From contig NZ_CP150235.1 of the NCBI RefSeq assembly GCF_037974355.1, positions 2,170,001-2,234,000 on the forward strand: a DNA stretch of 64,000 bases, in the 5' to 3' direction. This stretch comes from Paenibacillus sp. FSL R5-0517. GTDB lineage: Bacteria; Bacillota; Bacilli; Paenibacillales; Paenibacillaceae. Below the pieces are notes generated by a model, which saw only the letters and a list, made by a program, of their open reading frames with translations, did no database searches and was not told the DNA's origin. Of the stretch, positions 1-7,252 are shown in pieces. Position 1 is the first letter of the stretch. Each line of letters starts with the position of its first letter. The translations under genes were made by a program, and so were the position numbers.

Positions 1-2
1 CT

Positions 3-29
3 GCGGATGAGTCCAAGGACGACAACTAA
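3..29 (+). CDS. 3' end of an upstream gene (partial)
   Basis: Frame 3 reads ADESKDDN and then a TAA stop at 27-29, followed 14 bases later by a strong hairpin. The acidic, polar tail looks like a normal protein C-terminus. Frame 1 stays open only a few codons longer and frame 2 stops at once. The product cannot be identified from eight residues. The frame is chosen on composition and on its position before the terminator. Confidence 0.45.
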   Translation, partial: ADESKDDN

Positions 30-42
30 GCAAGCTTGAGAT

Positions 43-80
43 AAGCAGGCTTTCCTCTATTTAGAGGAGAGCCTGCTTTG
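43..80 (+). terminator. intrinsic terminator before murI
   Basis: A 16-bp stem (43-58 with 63-78, one G-U pair) closes on a 4-base loop. The following T-run is short and interrupted. It ends the upstream partial gene and separates it from murI. Confidence 0.75.
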
Positions 81-247
81 TTGCGTGTCCACACATAGAA
101 GACGTGGCGCGGATTTAATTTGAACGCCGCGATGAAATCGGGTAAGATGTAGGTACCTTTTTGCCGGAATGTTCATACGGTAGGAAGAAAGCTCTGGAAA
201 ACAAATGTAATGAGAACCAATTCAATGAAGAAGGAAGCGGTGTGTTC

Positions 248-1057
248 GTGCAGCAAGCAATCGCTATATTAGACTCCGGTGTGGGGGGATTGACCGTCGC
301 CAAGGAAGTGATGCGTCAGCTCCCGCGGGAAAAGATCATTTATTTTGGGGATACTGCCCGGACACCGTACGGACCCCGTTCGTCCGAACAAGTAAAACAA
401 TTTACGGAACAAATCGTTGATTTCTTGATCCAGTTCGATCCGAAGGTTATCGTTATCGCCTGTAACACAGCAACAGCGGCCGCGTTGGAGTATATCCGTT
501 CCAAGGTGAATATGCCCGTCATTGGTGTTATACATCCGGGTGCGCGGGCAGCAATCACAGCGACACGTACAGGACGTATTGGTGTGATTGGTACCACGGG
601 TACCATAGGTAGTGGGGCTTATACATCGGCACTTAAACAGTTGTCCCCCTATATTGATGTGGTCAGTCAGGCTTGTCCGGCGCTGGTGCCGTTGGTGGAA
701 CAAGGTGAATTTCGTTCCGAGCACACGACACATACGGTGGAGCAATCATTAGGCGAGATCAAACAGCAGCCAATAGATTGTCTTATTCTGGGTTGTACGC
801 ATTATCCCTTTCTCATGGACACCATTCAGGAAGTTATGGGACAGGAAGTGAAGTTAATCAGTTCGGCAGATGAAACGGCACGTGAAATCAGTACGATTTT
901 ATATGATAAACGAAAGCTGGCCAGTGGGGATGAGACTCCGGTGCATCAGTTTTTCTGCACTGGCGACCCTCGCATGTTCCAGAATATCACCCGTCGCTGG
1001 TTGGGAGAGCAGATCTCCAAGACTCCTGTTGTCTGGCAGGTTACGCAATTATCCTAG
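248..1057 (+). CDS. murI: glutamate racemase
   Basis: Interconverts L- and D-glutamate and so supplies D-Glu for peptidoglycan stem peptides in the cytosol. The protein is 269 aa, the usual family length. It opens with the AILDSGVGGLTV motif and has both catalytic cysteines: Cys72 in ACNTATAA and Cys183 in LGCTHYPF, with His185 beside it. The GTG at 248 is preferred because the Shine-Dalgarno AAGGAAG at 231-237 is 10 bases upstream and the protein then begins VQQAIAILD. GTG at 242 is a second choice. An ATG at 161 would add about 29 residues unlike the family. B. subtilis calls this gene racE. It looks monocistronic, between terminators at 80 and 1144. Confidence 0.95.
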   Translation: MQQAIAILDSGVGGLTVAKEVMRQLPREKIIYFGDTARTPYGPRSSEQVKQFTEQIVDFLIQFDPKVIVIACNTATAAALEYIRSKVNMPVIGVIHPGARAAITATRTGRIGVIGTTGTIGSGAYTSALKQLSPYIDVVSQACPALVPLVEQGEFRSEHTTHTVEQSLGEIKQQPIDCLILGCTHYPFLMDTIQEVMGQEVKLISSADETAREISTILYDKRKLASGDETPVHQFFCTGDPRMFQNITRRWLGEQISKTPVVWQVTQLS

Positions 1058-1112
1058 TTATACTCAAAATATGCATGAATCAGACTTTAAATTAATGTAT
1101 TTAATAATGAAT

Positions 1113-1144
1113 GATCCCGGAACTGTGAAGTTTCGGGATTTTTT
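1113..1144 (+). terminator. terminator of murI
   Basis: Stem ATCCCGgAACT with AGTTtCGGGAT around a GTGA loop, then five T residues. Confidence 0.85.
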
Positions 1145-1284
1145 GTCATGATTATGCATCAACAGGTGATGAACATGATTCATGTCACATGACGGACAAC
1201 CCGACCTGCATACATATGTTACATAGACGAAGTTGGTGAGAACCGGACAGGAGACCTGTCTTTTCCTGTGGAAAGGAGAGCAAC

Positions 1285-2496
1285 ATGGAACTGCAATGGA
1301 TTATCGTTCAGCGGGGAGATACACTGTCGCGAATTGCGTCAGCACACCATATGACCAGGGAGTTACTTGCCGCACTGAACCCGGAAGCAGCCGCCCAGCC
1401 TTACTTGCTGGCAGGTCAGATGCTGCGTATTGTGCCCGGGACAGGTCGCAGATATGCTGTACCGCCTGGAGAACGTGTAGGGGAGATTGCAGGGAGATTT
1501 GGTCTGGAGGAAGAAGCGTTGCGACAGGCCAATCCCGAAATCACCAATATTACCGACTGGGTTGGTCGCTGTATTCATATTCCGGTTTCGAATGGAAAAA
1601 CTATTGTAAAGATTCAGGGAGAGTATGGTTATAGAGAATTAATCAAGGATATAAACAAGCTGGAGCATCAATACCCGTTTATCGAAACGGGGTCCATTGG
1701 AACAAGTGTTATGGGGAAGTCGCTGCCTTATTTACGTATCGGGCATGGGTCGAGACATATCCATGTTAACGCTTCTGTTCATGCCAATGAGTGGCTGACA
1801 TCAGCAGTTCTGATGAAGTTTATCGAAGAGTATGCCGAAGCGTATAGTACACATGGGACATGGCATCAATACCAGACAGAACGCTGGATGCAAGAGACGT
1901 CACTCTGGGCAGTGCCGATGGTTAATCCGGACGGTGTCGAACTGGTTCAGGAAGGTGTGGTCAATCAGCACCCACATGCACAGCAGTTGTTAGGCTGGAA
2001 TGCGGGCAGAGCAAATTTCACCCATTGGAAGGCGAACATCAGAGGAGTTGATCTGAATGATCAATTTCCCGCCCATTGGGATGAAGAGGCAGCGAGAAGA
2101 GGTGTGACCTCACCTGGGCCTAGAGATTATGCAGGAACGGCTCCATTGACAGAACCGGAGGCACAGGCGCTTGCGCGGTGGACGCAGCAACACACATTCG
2201 ATGCGGTTGTGTCCCTGCATAGTCAGGGACAGGAAATCTATTGGAACTACCGTGATCTGGAACCCAGAGAGAGTGCTCCGCTGTCGCGTAGACTCGCCAA
2301 AGCTTCGGGTTACAAAGCGGTGAAGCTCGGTGGCAGTGATGCCGGATACAAAGACTGGTTTATCCAAGCTTTTGGTAAGCCGGGCTTCACGGTGGAAGTT
2401 GGGTTGGGTGTTAATCCGCTTCCCGTTGAACAGTTTGATGATATCTGTATCGAAGTGGGAATGTTGCTGGCTGAACTGTTATCTAATGGACAGTGA
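1285..2496 (+). CDS. LysM-M14 gamma-D-glutamyl-diamino acid peptidase
   Basis: Zinc carboxypeptidase-fold enzyme expected to cut the gamma-D-Glu to diaminopimelate bond of peptidoglycan stem peptides, as in endopeptidase I of Lysinibacillus sphaericus. Two LysM domains lie at about residues 4-50 and 55-100, with QRGDTLSRIA in the first. The M14 domain follows from about 110. Visible zinc ligands are His166 and Glu169 in HANE and His312 in SLHSQG. Glu371 in FTVEVG is the catalytic base. NPDGVEL and GVDLNDQFP are typical of the M14C subfamily. The protein is 403 aa with no signal peptide, so it may act on imported or recycled muropeptides or in the sporangium. Start: GGAAAGGAGAG about 6 bases before the ATG. 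Confidence 0.9.
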   Translation: MELQWIIVQRGDTLSRIASAHHMTRELLAALNPEAAAQPYLLAGQMLRIVPGTGRRYAVPPGERVGEIAGRFGLEEEALRQANPEITNITDWVGRCIHIPVSNGKTIVKIQGEYGYRELIKDINKLEHQYPFIETGSIGTSVMGKSLPYLRIGHGSRHIHVNASVHANEWLTSAVLMKFIEEYAEAYSTHGTWHQYQTERWMQETSLWAVPMVNPDGVELVQEGVVNQHPHAQQLLGWNAGRANFTHWKANIRGVDLNDQFPAHWDEEAARRGVTSPGPRDYAGTAPLTEPEAQALARWTQQHTFDAVVSLHSQGQEIYWNYRDLEPRESAPLSRRLAKASGYKAVKLGGSDAGYKDWFIQAFGKPGFTVEVGLGVNPLPVEQFDDICIEVGMLLAELLSNGQ

Positions 2497-2551
2497 GGCA
2501 AGACCCTGAATGATGATGGTGTGAAACTTAACGGTAGATCATTCGTATAAC

Positions 2552-2585
2552 AGGAACGGACGCTATGAGCGACGTTCCGTTTTTA
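2552..2585 (+). terminator. terminator of the LysM-M14 peptidase gene
   Basis: GGAACG-gACGCT-atg-AGCGa-CGTTCC stem followed by T-rich sequence that continues for about 20 bases. Confidence 0.85.
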
Positions 2586-2692
2586 TTATTTTTTTATTGT
2601 GGCTTATTATGACATACGTTCTGGATGGTTTTCGAACGGGTAATGATGGATGTGCCGTTTGGCGATATATATTATTATACGGAGGGATTCGC

Positions 2693-2950
2693 ATGAAGTG
2701 GAGAAGACTGCTGTCATTCAAACGATGGACACAAGTTTTCAAAAGGCTCCCCCGGCTGCTCCGGGCTCCGCAGATTCCTTTGGGAGAAAAGCTGTTATTT
2801 ATTATTCCGGCCCTGTTGTACTGGGTGCTTCCTGACGTGATGCCGTTTATGCCCATCGATGATATCGGGGTTACTTTGATTCTGATGAATTGGTTTGTAA
2901 GCCGGGCAGAACGTAAATATCCTGTGCTTCAGGAGGGTGCACCTTCTTAA
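2693..2950 (+). CDS. YkvA-like DUF1232 small membrane protein
   Basis: An 85-aa basic protein. A central segment around residues 30-63 has the YkvA/DUF1232 pattern: LGEKLLFIIPALLYWVLPD followed by MPIDDIG. This is probably one or two membrane passes ending in the conserved Pro/Asp-rich turn. Function of the family is unknown. The ATG at 2693 is chosen because GGAGGG at 2681-2686 sits 6 bases upstream. The frame is open back to 2597, but no ribosome binding site is seen there. No close neighbour on the same operon is evident. Confidence 0.75.
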   Translation: MKWRRLLSFKRWTQVFKRLPRLLRAPQIPLGEKLLFIIPALLYWVLPDVMPFMPIDDIGVTLILMNWFVSRAERKYPVLQEGAPS

Positions 2951-2996
2951 TATGCAGCTCATGAATCATTTTAACATTGAATTCGCATCAATGTTA

Positions 2997-3025
2997 TTGC
3001 GAAGAGCGGTAACTTTCTTTACAAT
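2997..3025 (+). promoter_or_regulatory. sigma-A-type promoter for the HesB-like/DUF1450 pair
   Basis: TTGCGA (2997-3002), 17-bp spacer, TACAAT (3020-3025). It lies about 67 bp upstream of the next start. Confidence 0.6.
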
Positions 3026-3091
3026 AGATGCTGTAGTTTAAGAATGCTGAAATTGTTGAAACCTGCAATTACAATATAGGAGATGAAGAGA

Positions 3092-3394
3092 ATGAACTGC
3101 AAAATTACGCGTAATGCTGCTAAAGTATTGAAGCTTGAATTGGACAAGCCGGAGAACGAAGGAAAAAAACTACGCGTTGTCATCACACATGCACATGGTG
3201 ACCATGCTCACTACGGGCTTGATCTCGACACACCAAAAGAAAATGATACAGTTGTATCTACCGATAAAGAGATTGATGTTATTCTTGCGAATGACCAGCC
3301 TCTGTTGAACGGTGTTAAAATCGACTATCTCTACTTCCCTGAAGAGGGATTCGTTATTACGAATCCGTCCCAAGGCAATCACGGCGACCACTAA
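3092..3394 (+). CDS. HesB/IscA-like protein lacking cluster cysteines
   Basis: A 100-aa protein with the general pattern of the HesB/YneR iron-sulfur assembly-related family (an N-terminal segment like ITRNAAKVLK, then a beta-rich core). The CGC-type cysteines of true IscA scaffolds are absent, and the only cysteine is Cys3. It is instead histidine-rich at HAHGDHAH (33-40) and ends NHGDH. That suggests metal binding by histidine, or loss of cluster function. The ATG at 3092 is chosen because AGGAG at 3078-3082 is 9 bases upstream. The ATG at 3083 abuts the ribosome binding site. It is followed after 21 bp by a cysteine-rich DUF1450 gene, and they are probably cotranscribed. The family call is by resemblance. 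Confidence 0.7.
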   Translation: MNCKITRNAAKVLKLELDKPENEGKKLRVVITHAHGDHAHYGLDLDTPKENDTVVSTDKEIDVILANDQPLLNGVKIDYLYFPEEGFVITNPSQGNHGDH

Positions 3395-3415
3395 GGGCGC
3401 GAAGAAGGGGAACTC

Positions 3416-3637
3416 ATGGCTAACGATATCCGCGTATGCGAAAAGTGTAATCATGTTCGATTGAAATCGATTGTGCCCAAGCTGCAAAAAATGGCTCCAG
3501 ACACGGAGATCAAGATTGGGTGCAAATCCTATTGCGGTCCTTGCGCGAAACGTGCATTTGTTTTTATCAACGGTCGGTATATCAGTGCGCCGACTGAAGA
3601 AGAAGTGCTCGTCAAAGTTGCAAAGTTCGTCAAGTAA
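3416..3637 (+). CDS. DUF1450 (YuzB-like) small cysteine-rich protein
   Basis: A 73-aa protein matching the YuzB/DUF1450 pattern: CEKCNH at 8-13 and CKSYCGPC at 36-43, with a C-terminal segment FVFINGRYISAPT. Five cysteines (8, 11, 36, 40, 43) could bind a metal or iron-sulfur cluster. The fold resembles thioredoxin-like small proteins. No reaction is established. It lies 21 bp after the HesB-like gene, with AAGGGG before its ATG, and the pair ends at a strong terminator. A joint role in metal or iron-sulfur handling is inferred from context only. Confidence 0.85.
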   Translation: MANDIRVCEKCNHVRLKSIVPKLQKMAPDTEIKIGCKSYCGPCAKRAFVFINGRYISAPTEEEVLVKVAKFVK

Positions 3638-3684
3638 TAGGATGAGATATAACAAGGTGATTGAATGAAAAGTTCACACATCAG

Positions 3685-3716
3685 AAAGGAGGGGCTACGA
3701 GCCTCTCCTTTTTTTT
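3685..3716 (+). terminator. terminator of the HesB-like/DUF1450 pair
   Basis: Stem AAAGGAGGGGC with GCCTCTCCTTT (one G-U pair) followed by eight T residues. It may also serve the converging lipoprotein gene. Confidence 0.9.
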
Positions 3717-3743
3717 GCGTTTGGGTAGTAGTGAAAGGATAAG

Positions 3744-4142
3744 TTACTCTATAGCGCCCTTGATCGTTTCAGTGATTTCGAAGGAATCTTCTCTAATTTC
3801 AATGGCGATGACGGTATCATCTTTTTTCAAAAAATGTACATGCCCCAGTCGTTCTTCCTCTAATTCCACCCAGCCTGTATCTGCTAACTTCTGAAAATAA
3901 TCCATTGGCGGGTATAGTCCTTGCTCACCCCCAATATGCTTTAGTTCATATTTAACACCCTCTTTAAGGGTGGGATGATCGGAATAAGCTTTGCCTTCAA
4001 TAAGCTTCGCATTGCTTGGAACCGGGATATCGGGGTTAATGGATGATTCTGTATATCCTTCTATCTCGTATGTTGCTGGAGCACAGCCTTGTACCCAGAT
4101 GAGCAGGGGCAACATACAGAGTGTCAGTACTATTTTCTTCAA
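3744..4142 (-). CDS. putative lipoprotein of unknown function
   Basis: Begins LKKIVLTLCMLPLLIWVQGC, a basic n-region, a hydrophobic stretch and a lipobox-like VQGC, so export and lipid anchoring are likely. The mature part, about 110 aa, is acidic and soluble and contains IPVPSNAKLIEG and a GLYPPMDYFQKLADTGW segment. I do not recognise a named domain. The TTG at 4142 is chosen because GGGAGG lies 7 bases upstream. The frame is open further to 4193 with no ribosome binding site. It is convergent with the DUF1450 gene. Confidence 0.75.
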   Translation of the reverse strand: MKKIVLTLCMLPLLIWVQGCAPATYEIEGYTESSINPDIPVPSNAKLIEGKAYSDHPTLKEGVKYELKHIGGEQGLYPPMDYFQKLADTGWVELEEERLGHVHFLKKDDTVIAIEIREDSFEITETIKGAIE

Positions 4143-4292
4143 ATGAATTCCTCCCGACTCAGCATGTTTACCTAATAAACGTAGTGAAAGCAATTAAAGT
4201 TACGATAAAATCATAAAAGAAGAATAAGGAAGGCTTGTGCTATCCATCCTAAAGGGGTAACAGGAACATGATAATCCCAAGGAGGAATACTC

Positions 4293-4574
4293 ATGCCGAA
4301 GCGTTATGATTCCAGTTTGCAAGCCGATACCACCGTATCTCAGGCGCAAAATGCGGTGAACAAGCTTCATTATGCTGTATCTCAGGCCCTGTCACACCCG
4401 ACAGCACAAACCATAGTACAGGCGGAACGTCGTCTGGCACATACGGAGCAGGCAATGCGTCAAGCAGAGCTTTCGCTCGGAGGACAAGGCGTTGAGTTAG
4501 CAGAAGAGATGTTCATCGAGGAGAAGAGAAGATTGAATTCAATCCAGAGTCAGCACGGTCAAGGGAATTTATAA
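4293..4574 (+). CDS. small conserved helical protein (DUF2564-like?)
   Basis: A 93-aa, Ala/Gln-rich protein predicted to be almost all helix, with heptad-like spacing (AQNAVNKLHYAVSQAL, AERRLAHTEQAMRQAE). AAGGAGGAAT precedes the ATG, and a terminator follows 16 bases after the stop, so the gene is well supported. It resembles small Bacillales proteins of the DUF2564 kind, but I cannot confirm that. No catalytic motif is seen. Confidence 0.7.
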   Translation: MPKRYDSSLQADTTVSQAQNAVNKLHYAVSQALSHPTAQTIVQAERRLAHTEQAMRQAELSLGGQGVELAEEMFIEEKRRLNSIQSQHGQGNL

Positions 4575-4590
4575 CGTTCCTGTCACATCA

Positions 4591-4626
4591 GAACCCGCAG
4601 GGCAGCAATGCTTTGCGGGTTTTTTA
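4591..4626 (+). terminator. terminator of the small helical protein gene
   Basis: AACCCGCA (4592-4599) pairs with TGCGGGTT (4614-4621), followed by TTTTT. Confidence 0.85.
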
Positions 4627-4748
4627 TATCTTTTGCAACGACTCTCGATTCATGAGTTTACTCCGACAGTATGTCGAATGGTCGCTTAAAATTCTGTGAG
4701 AAGGTTAATAGAACGAGAGCAGGCAAAATTCCATACGGGAGGTACAGA

Positions 4749-5579
4749 ATGACAAAACATATTACAGATTGTACGATTCTGAACAACGGAGTAACGATGC
4801 CATGGCTAGGATTTGGAACATATAAAGCAAAAGGTAAGGAAGTACAACAGGCGGTTGAGACCGCTTTGGAGGTTGGATATCGGAGCATTGATACCGCGTC
4901 CATCTATGGTAATGAAGAAGAAGTGGGACAAGCTATTGCAAGCAGTGGTGTTGCCCGTAACGAACTGTTTGTGACAACCAAGCTCTGGAACGAGGATCAG
5001 GGATTTGATTCGACGTTGAGGGCATTTGAAGCCAGTCAGAAGGCACTTGGACTGAATGTGATTGATCTTTACTTAATTCACTGGCCTGGCAGAGACCAGT
5101 ATAAGGAGACGTGGAGAGCATTCGAACGTCTATATAGCGAAGGAAGCATTCGTGCGATTGGTGTGAGTAATTTCCAAGTACATCATTTGCAAGATATCAT
5201 AGATGAAGGCGGCACGGTGCCAGCAGTGAATCAGGTGGAGTTGCATCCGGGTCTGATTCAACAGGAATTGCAGGATTTCTGCGGGGCGCAGGGGATTCAA
5301 CTGGAGGCATGGAGCCCGATCATGAAAGGCAAGCTGAATCAAGAGTCCACCCTCAAAGCACTGGCCCAGAAATATGGGAAAACGCCAGCACAGATCATTC
5401 TGCGCTGGGACATTCAGAATCAGATTGTAACGATTCCGAAGTCGGTTACCCCGGATCGTATTCGTGAGAATGCGGACATCTTTGACTTTGAATTGACGCC
5501 CGATGAGTTGAAACAGATTGATGCGCTGGACTCGGATAAGCGGACGGGTCCACATCCGGATCAACTGTTTTGGGATTGA
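4749..5579 (+). CDS. aldo/keto reductase (YvgN/YtbE-like)
   Basis: NADPH-dependent reduction of aldehydes such as methylglyoxal, by family membership (AKR5-type TIM barrel, 276 aa). The tetrad is visible: Asp and Tyr in DTASIYGNE (about 46-54), Lys in TKLWN (about 77) and His in LIHWPG (about 108). The cofactor region has IPKSVTPDRIREN near 230-242. ATG 4749 follows GGGAGG at 4738-4742. The frame is open to 4671 without a ribosome binding site. It is flanked by a terminator upstream and a large palindrome downstream, so it is probably monocistronic. The true substrate is unknown. Confidence 0.92.
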   Translation: MTKHITDCTILNNGVTMPWLGFGTYKAKGKEVQQAVETALEVGYRSIDTASIYGNEEEVGQAIASSGVARNELFVTTKLWNEDQGFDSTLRAFEASQKALGLNVIDLYLIHWPGRDQYKETWRAFERLYSEGSIRAIGVSNFQVHHLQDIIDEGGTVPAVNQVELHPGLIQQELQDFCGAQGIQLEAWSPIMKGKLNQESTLKALAQKYGKTPAQIILRWDIQNQIVTIPKSVTPDRIRENADIFDFELTPDELKQIDALDSDKRTGPHPDQLFWD

Positions 5580-5695
5580 GTGGGTAGTCGCTAACTGAAT
5601 ATACATGTTTGATGATCTGTTAGTGGAGGTTCCGGTTACGGATCGTTCTTCGTGAGTTTAAGATGTAAGCATAATCGGTCACGCTAAGACACTAC

Positions 5696-5814
5696 GTGTG
5701 CAGAACAATCTTTCGATCGCCGTTATCCCCGGATTTTTTTGAAAGTCCCTTTATCATGGGAGAAATCCGGTGATAAATGCGAGCGCTCCGCTTCTCCAGC
5801 TTTGTTCTGCCCAC
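5696..5814 (+). repeat. 119-bp imperfect palindromic element
   Basis: The intergenic space 5580-5934 holds no gene. Within it, GTGTGCAGAACAA (5696-5708) pairs with TTGTTCTGCCCAC (5802-5814, one mismatch). TTATCCCCGGATTT (5723-5736) pairs with AAATCCGGTGATAA (5763-5776, one mismatch). The whole could fold into one long hairpin with internal loops. This is the shape of a small non-autonomous mobile element or a dispersed intergenic repeat. It has no ORF, and I saw no second copy in this window. The rest of the gap shows no further structure up to the terminator at 5876. Confidence 0.65.
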
Positions 5815-5875
5815 TTCGTTATCGTGAAAATTATAAATCCATCTTTAGTGGATAGGTATATAGTAAGAAATATAC

Positions 5876-5921
5876 AAAAGCAGCAGGATCGGGGAGTGTT
5901 CCTTGATCCTGCTGCTTTTTT
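5876..5921. terminator. bidirectional terminator
   Basis: AAAAGCAGCAGGATC pairs with GATCCTGCTGCTTTT, with T-rich flanks on both strands. It lies between the convergent aldo/keto reductase side and the frnE-like gene. Confidence 0.85.
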
Positions 5922-5934
5922 CGTGTGAATTGGT

Positions 5935-6660
5935 TTAATTTTTTTTCGGCACTGCGCAGCCGTCATCTGTGCAGACACCACTGCCGTCGGCTTCGGTTGT
6001 GTTGGACTCAACCATGGTGAACGGGGAACGTTCGTCCCATGCTTTCTGAATGGCGTCCAGGAACACCTCATCCGGCTGAGCGCCTGACACGGCGAACTTG
6101 CGGTCAAATACGAAGAACGGTACGCCGCGGATGCCTAGTTGCTCGCCTTCCGCTTGGTCAGCGCGGACATTGTCGGTGAATTGATCACCGGATAGCACTG
6201 CCGTAGCTGTATCTCGATCCAAGCCAACTTCCTCTGCCAACTGAGCCAACACTTCAGGGTCGCCAGAGTGTTTACCTTCAATAAACACAGCTTGGAATAT
6301 GCGCTCACTCAGTTCAAGCGCTTTGCCTTGTGTATCCGCCCAGTGTGTCAATCGGTGTGCGGAGAAGGAGTTCGTAGGGATCATGGCATCAATATTGTAT
6401 TCCAGTCCTGCTGTGCGAGCATTGGCATTCATTTGAGCATTCATGCCTTTGGCCTGTTCCACGCTCATATTATATTTGGAAGCAAGATATTCCGTATTGG
6501 TTTTGCCGGGGTTCAATTCAGCATTTGGATCAAGCTCGAAGCTTTTGAATTGCAGCTTCACTTCATCACGATGTGGAAACTGTTGCAATACATTCTCCAG
6601 GCGGCGTTTGCCGATATAACAGAATGGGCACAGAAAATCTGACCATATCTCAATATTCAT
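5935..6660 (-). CDS. FrnE-type DsbA family oxidoreductase
   Basis: Thioredoxin-fold disulfide oxidoreductase with the DsbA helical insertion, 241 aa, no signal peptide, so cytosolic. The active site is Cys11-Pro-Phe-Cys14 in DFLCPFCYIGKRR. The cis-proline loop is GIRGVPFFVF near 172-181. A second pair, Cys230 and Cys235 (CX4C in VCTDDGCAVP), sits at the C-terminus. That is the two-motif arrangement described for FrnE of Deinococcus, so a redox-stress role is inferred. GGAGG precedes the ATG. The promoter region carries a possible operator (see 6685-6737). Confidence 0.92.
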   Translation of the reverse strand: MNIEIWSDFLCPFCYIGKRRLENVLQQFPHRDEVKLQFKSFELDPNAELNPGKTNTEYLASKYNMSVEQAKGMNAQMNANARTAGLEYNIDAMIPTNSFSAHRLTHWADTQGKALELSERIFQAVFIEGKHSGDPEVLAQLAEEVGLDRDTATAVLSGDQFTDNVRADQAEGEQLGIRGVPFFVFDRKFAVSGAQPDEVFLDAIQKAWDERSPFTMVESNTTEADGSGVCTDDGCAVPKKN

Positions 6661-6684
6661 GATGTTAAAACCTCCATTATCCTT

Positions 6685-6737
6685 TTAGTTGAAACTAATA
6701 TAGTTACAATTATAAAGCCACTTTCTATAATTCGCAA
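6685..6737 (-). promoter_or_regulatory. frnE promoter with inverted-repeat operator candidate
   Basis: On the minus strand TTGCGA (6732-6737), 17-bp spacer and TATAAT (6709-6714) form a good sigma-A promoter. Directly downstream of the expected start, TTAGTT-ga-AACTAA (6685-6698) is a perfect inverted repeat, with another AGTTA nearby. The position over +4 to +17 fits a repressor such as a MarR/DUF24 redox regulator. That is inference. Confidence 0.55.
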
Positions 6738-6742
6738 GAAGA

Positions 6743-7171
6743 TTACGATTTATCCCGAAATGCCTTGGTCCAATGATAAGGCTGGATCTCATCCAGTCTT
6801 TTGAAGATCAGTTGACCTTCAGGGTCGTATACAGCAGCTTTAACTTCTTCACCCCAATAAAACAATCGTTCCTGACAGACGCCGCAAGGTGTGAGGACCT
6901 TGAATTCTGAATGCTCGTCATTACGAGCGATACAGAGGGAGTGGGTGACGCGTTCGTTCAATTTGTGGGCCTCCAGATAAGCTCCTGTTTCCATACACAG
7001 ATGCGTGGCATCGTTGATGACCTCTGGAGCTACACTAATTAGCAGGGAACCTGCTTCGGTATAGACAGCGCCCGCACCACCCCATCCCTGAGGATAACGT
7101 TGCTTCACAAAGTTGGCGGCTGCATCGAATAATTGCTGTTCAATATGGAGTGGTTCAGTATGTGATGTCAT
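6743..7171 (-). CDS. cytidine deaminase-like protein
   Basis: Zinc-dependent deaminase fold, 142 aa. Cys59-Met-Glu61 in HLCMETGAYLEAHK gives a zinc ligand and the proton-shuttling Glu. PCGVC at 95-99 gives the other two cysteine ligands. The pattern and the LTPCGVCQERL segment are closer to the blasticidin-S deaminase/cytidine deaminase branch than to tRNA or dCMP deaminases. The substrate is uncertain. ATG 7171 is preferred, with AAAAAGGGG 12-13 bases upstream. A start at 7201 would put the ribosome binding site inside the gene. It lies between the divergent frnE promoter and the LTA synthase gene on the same strand. Confidence 0.82.
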   Translation of the reverse strand: MTSHTEPLHIEQQLFDAAANFVKQRYPQGWGGAGAVYTEAGSLLISVAPEVINDATHLCMETGAYLEAHKLNERVTHSLCIARNDEHSEFKVLTPCGVCQERLFYWGEEVKAAVYDPEGQLIFKRLDEIQPYHWTKAFRDKS

Positions 7172-7252
7172 GTAATTAGAATTCCCCTTTTTGCAATCCA
7201 ATTCACTTCATTTTGTGTATTTGTTTAGCTTAACTTGTCATTACGATAAGGC

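Noticed and set aside
1233-1634. 133-codon plus-strand ORF at the start of the M14 gene
   Set aside because: Out of frame with the well-supported LysM-M14 gene, and Cys/Arg-rich shadow sequence.
3661-3894. plus-strand 77-codon ORF after the DUF1450 gene
   Set aside because: It runs through the terminator at 3685-3716 and is antisense to the lipoprotein gene.
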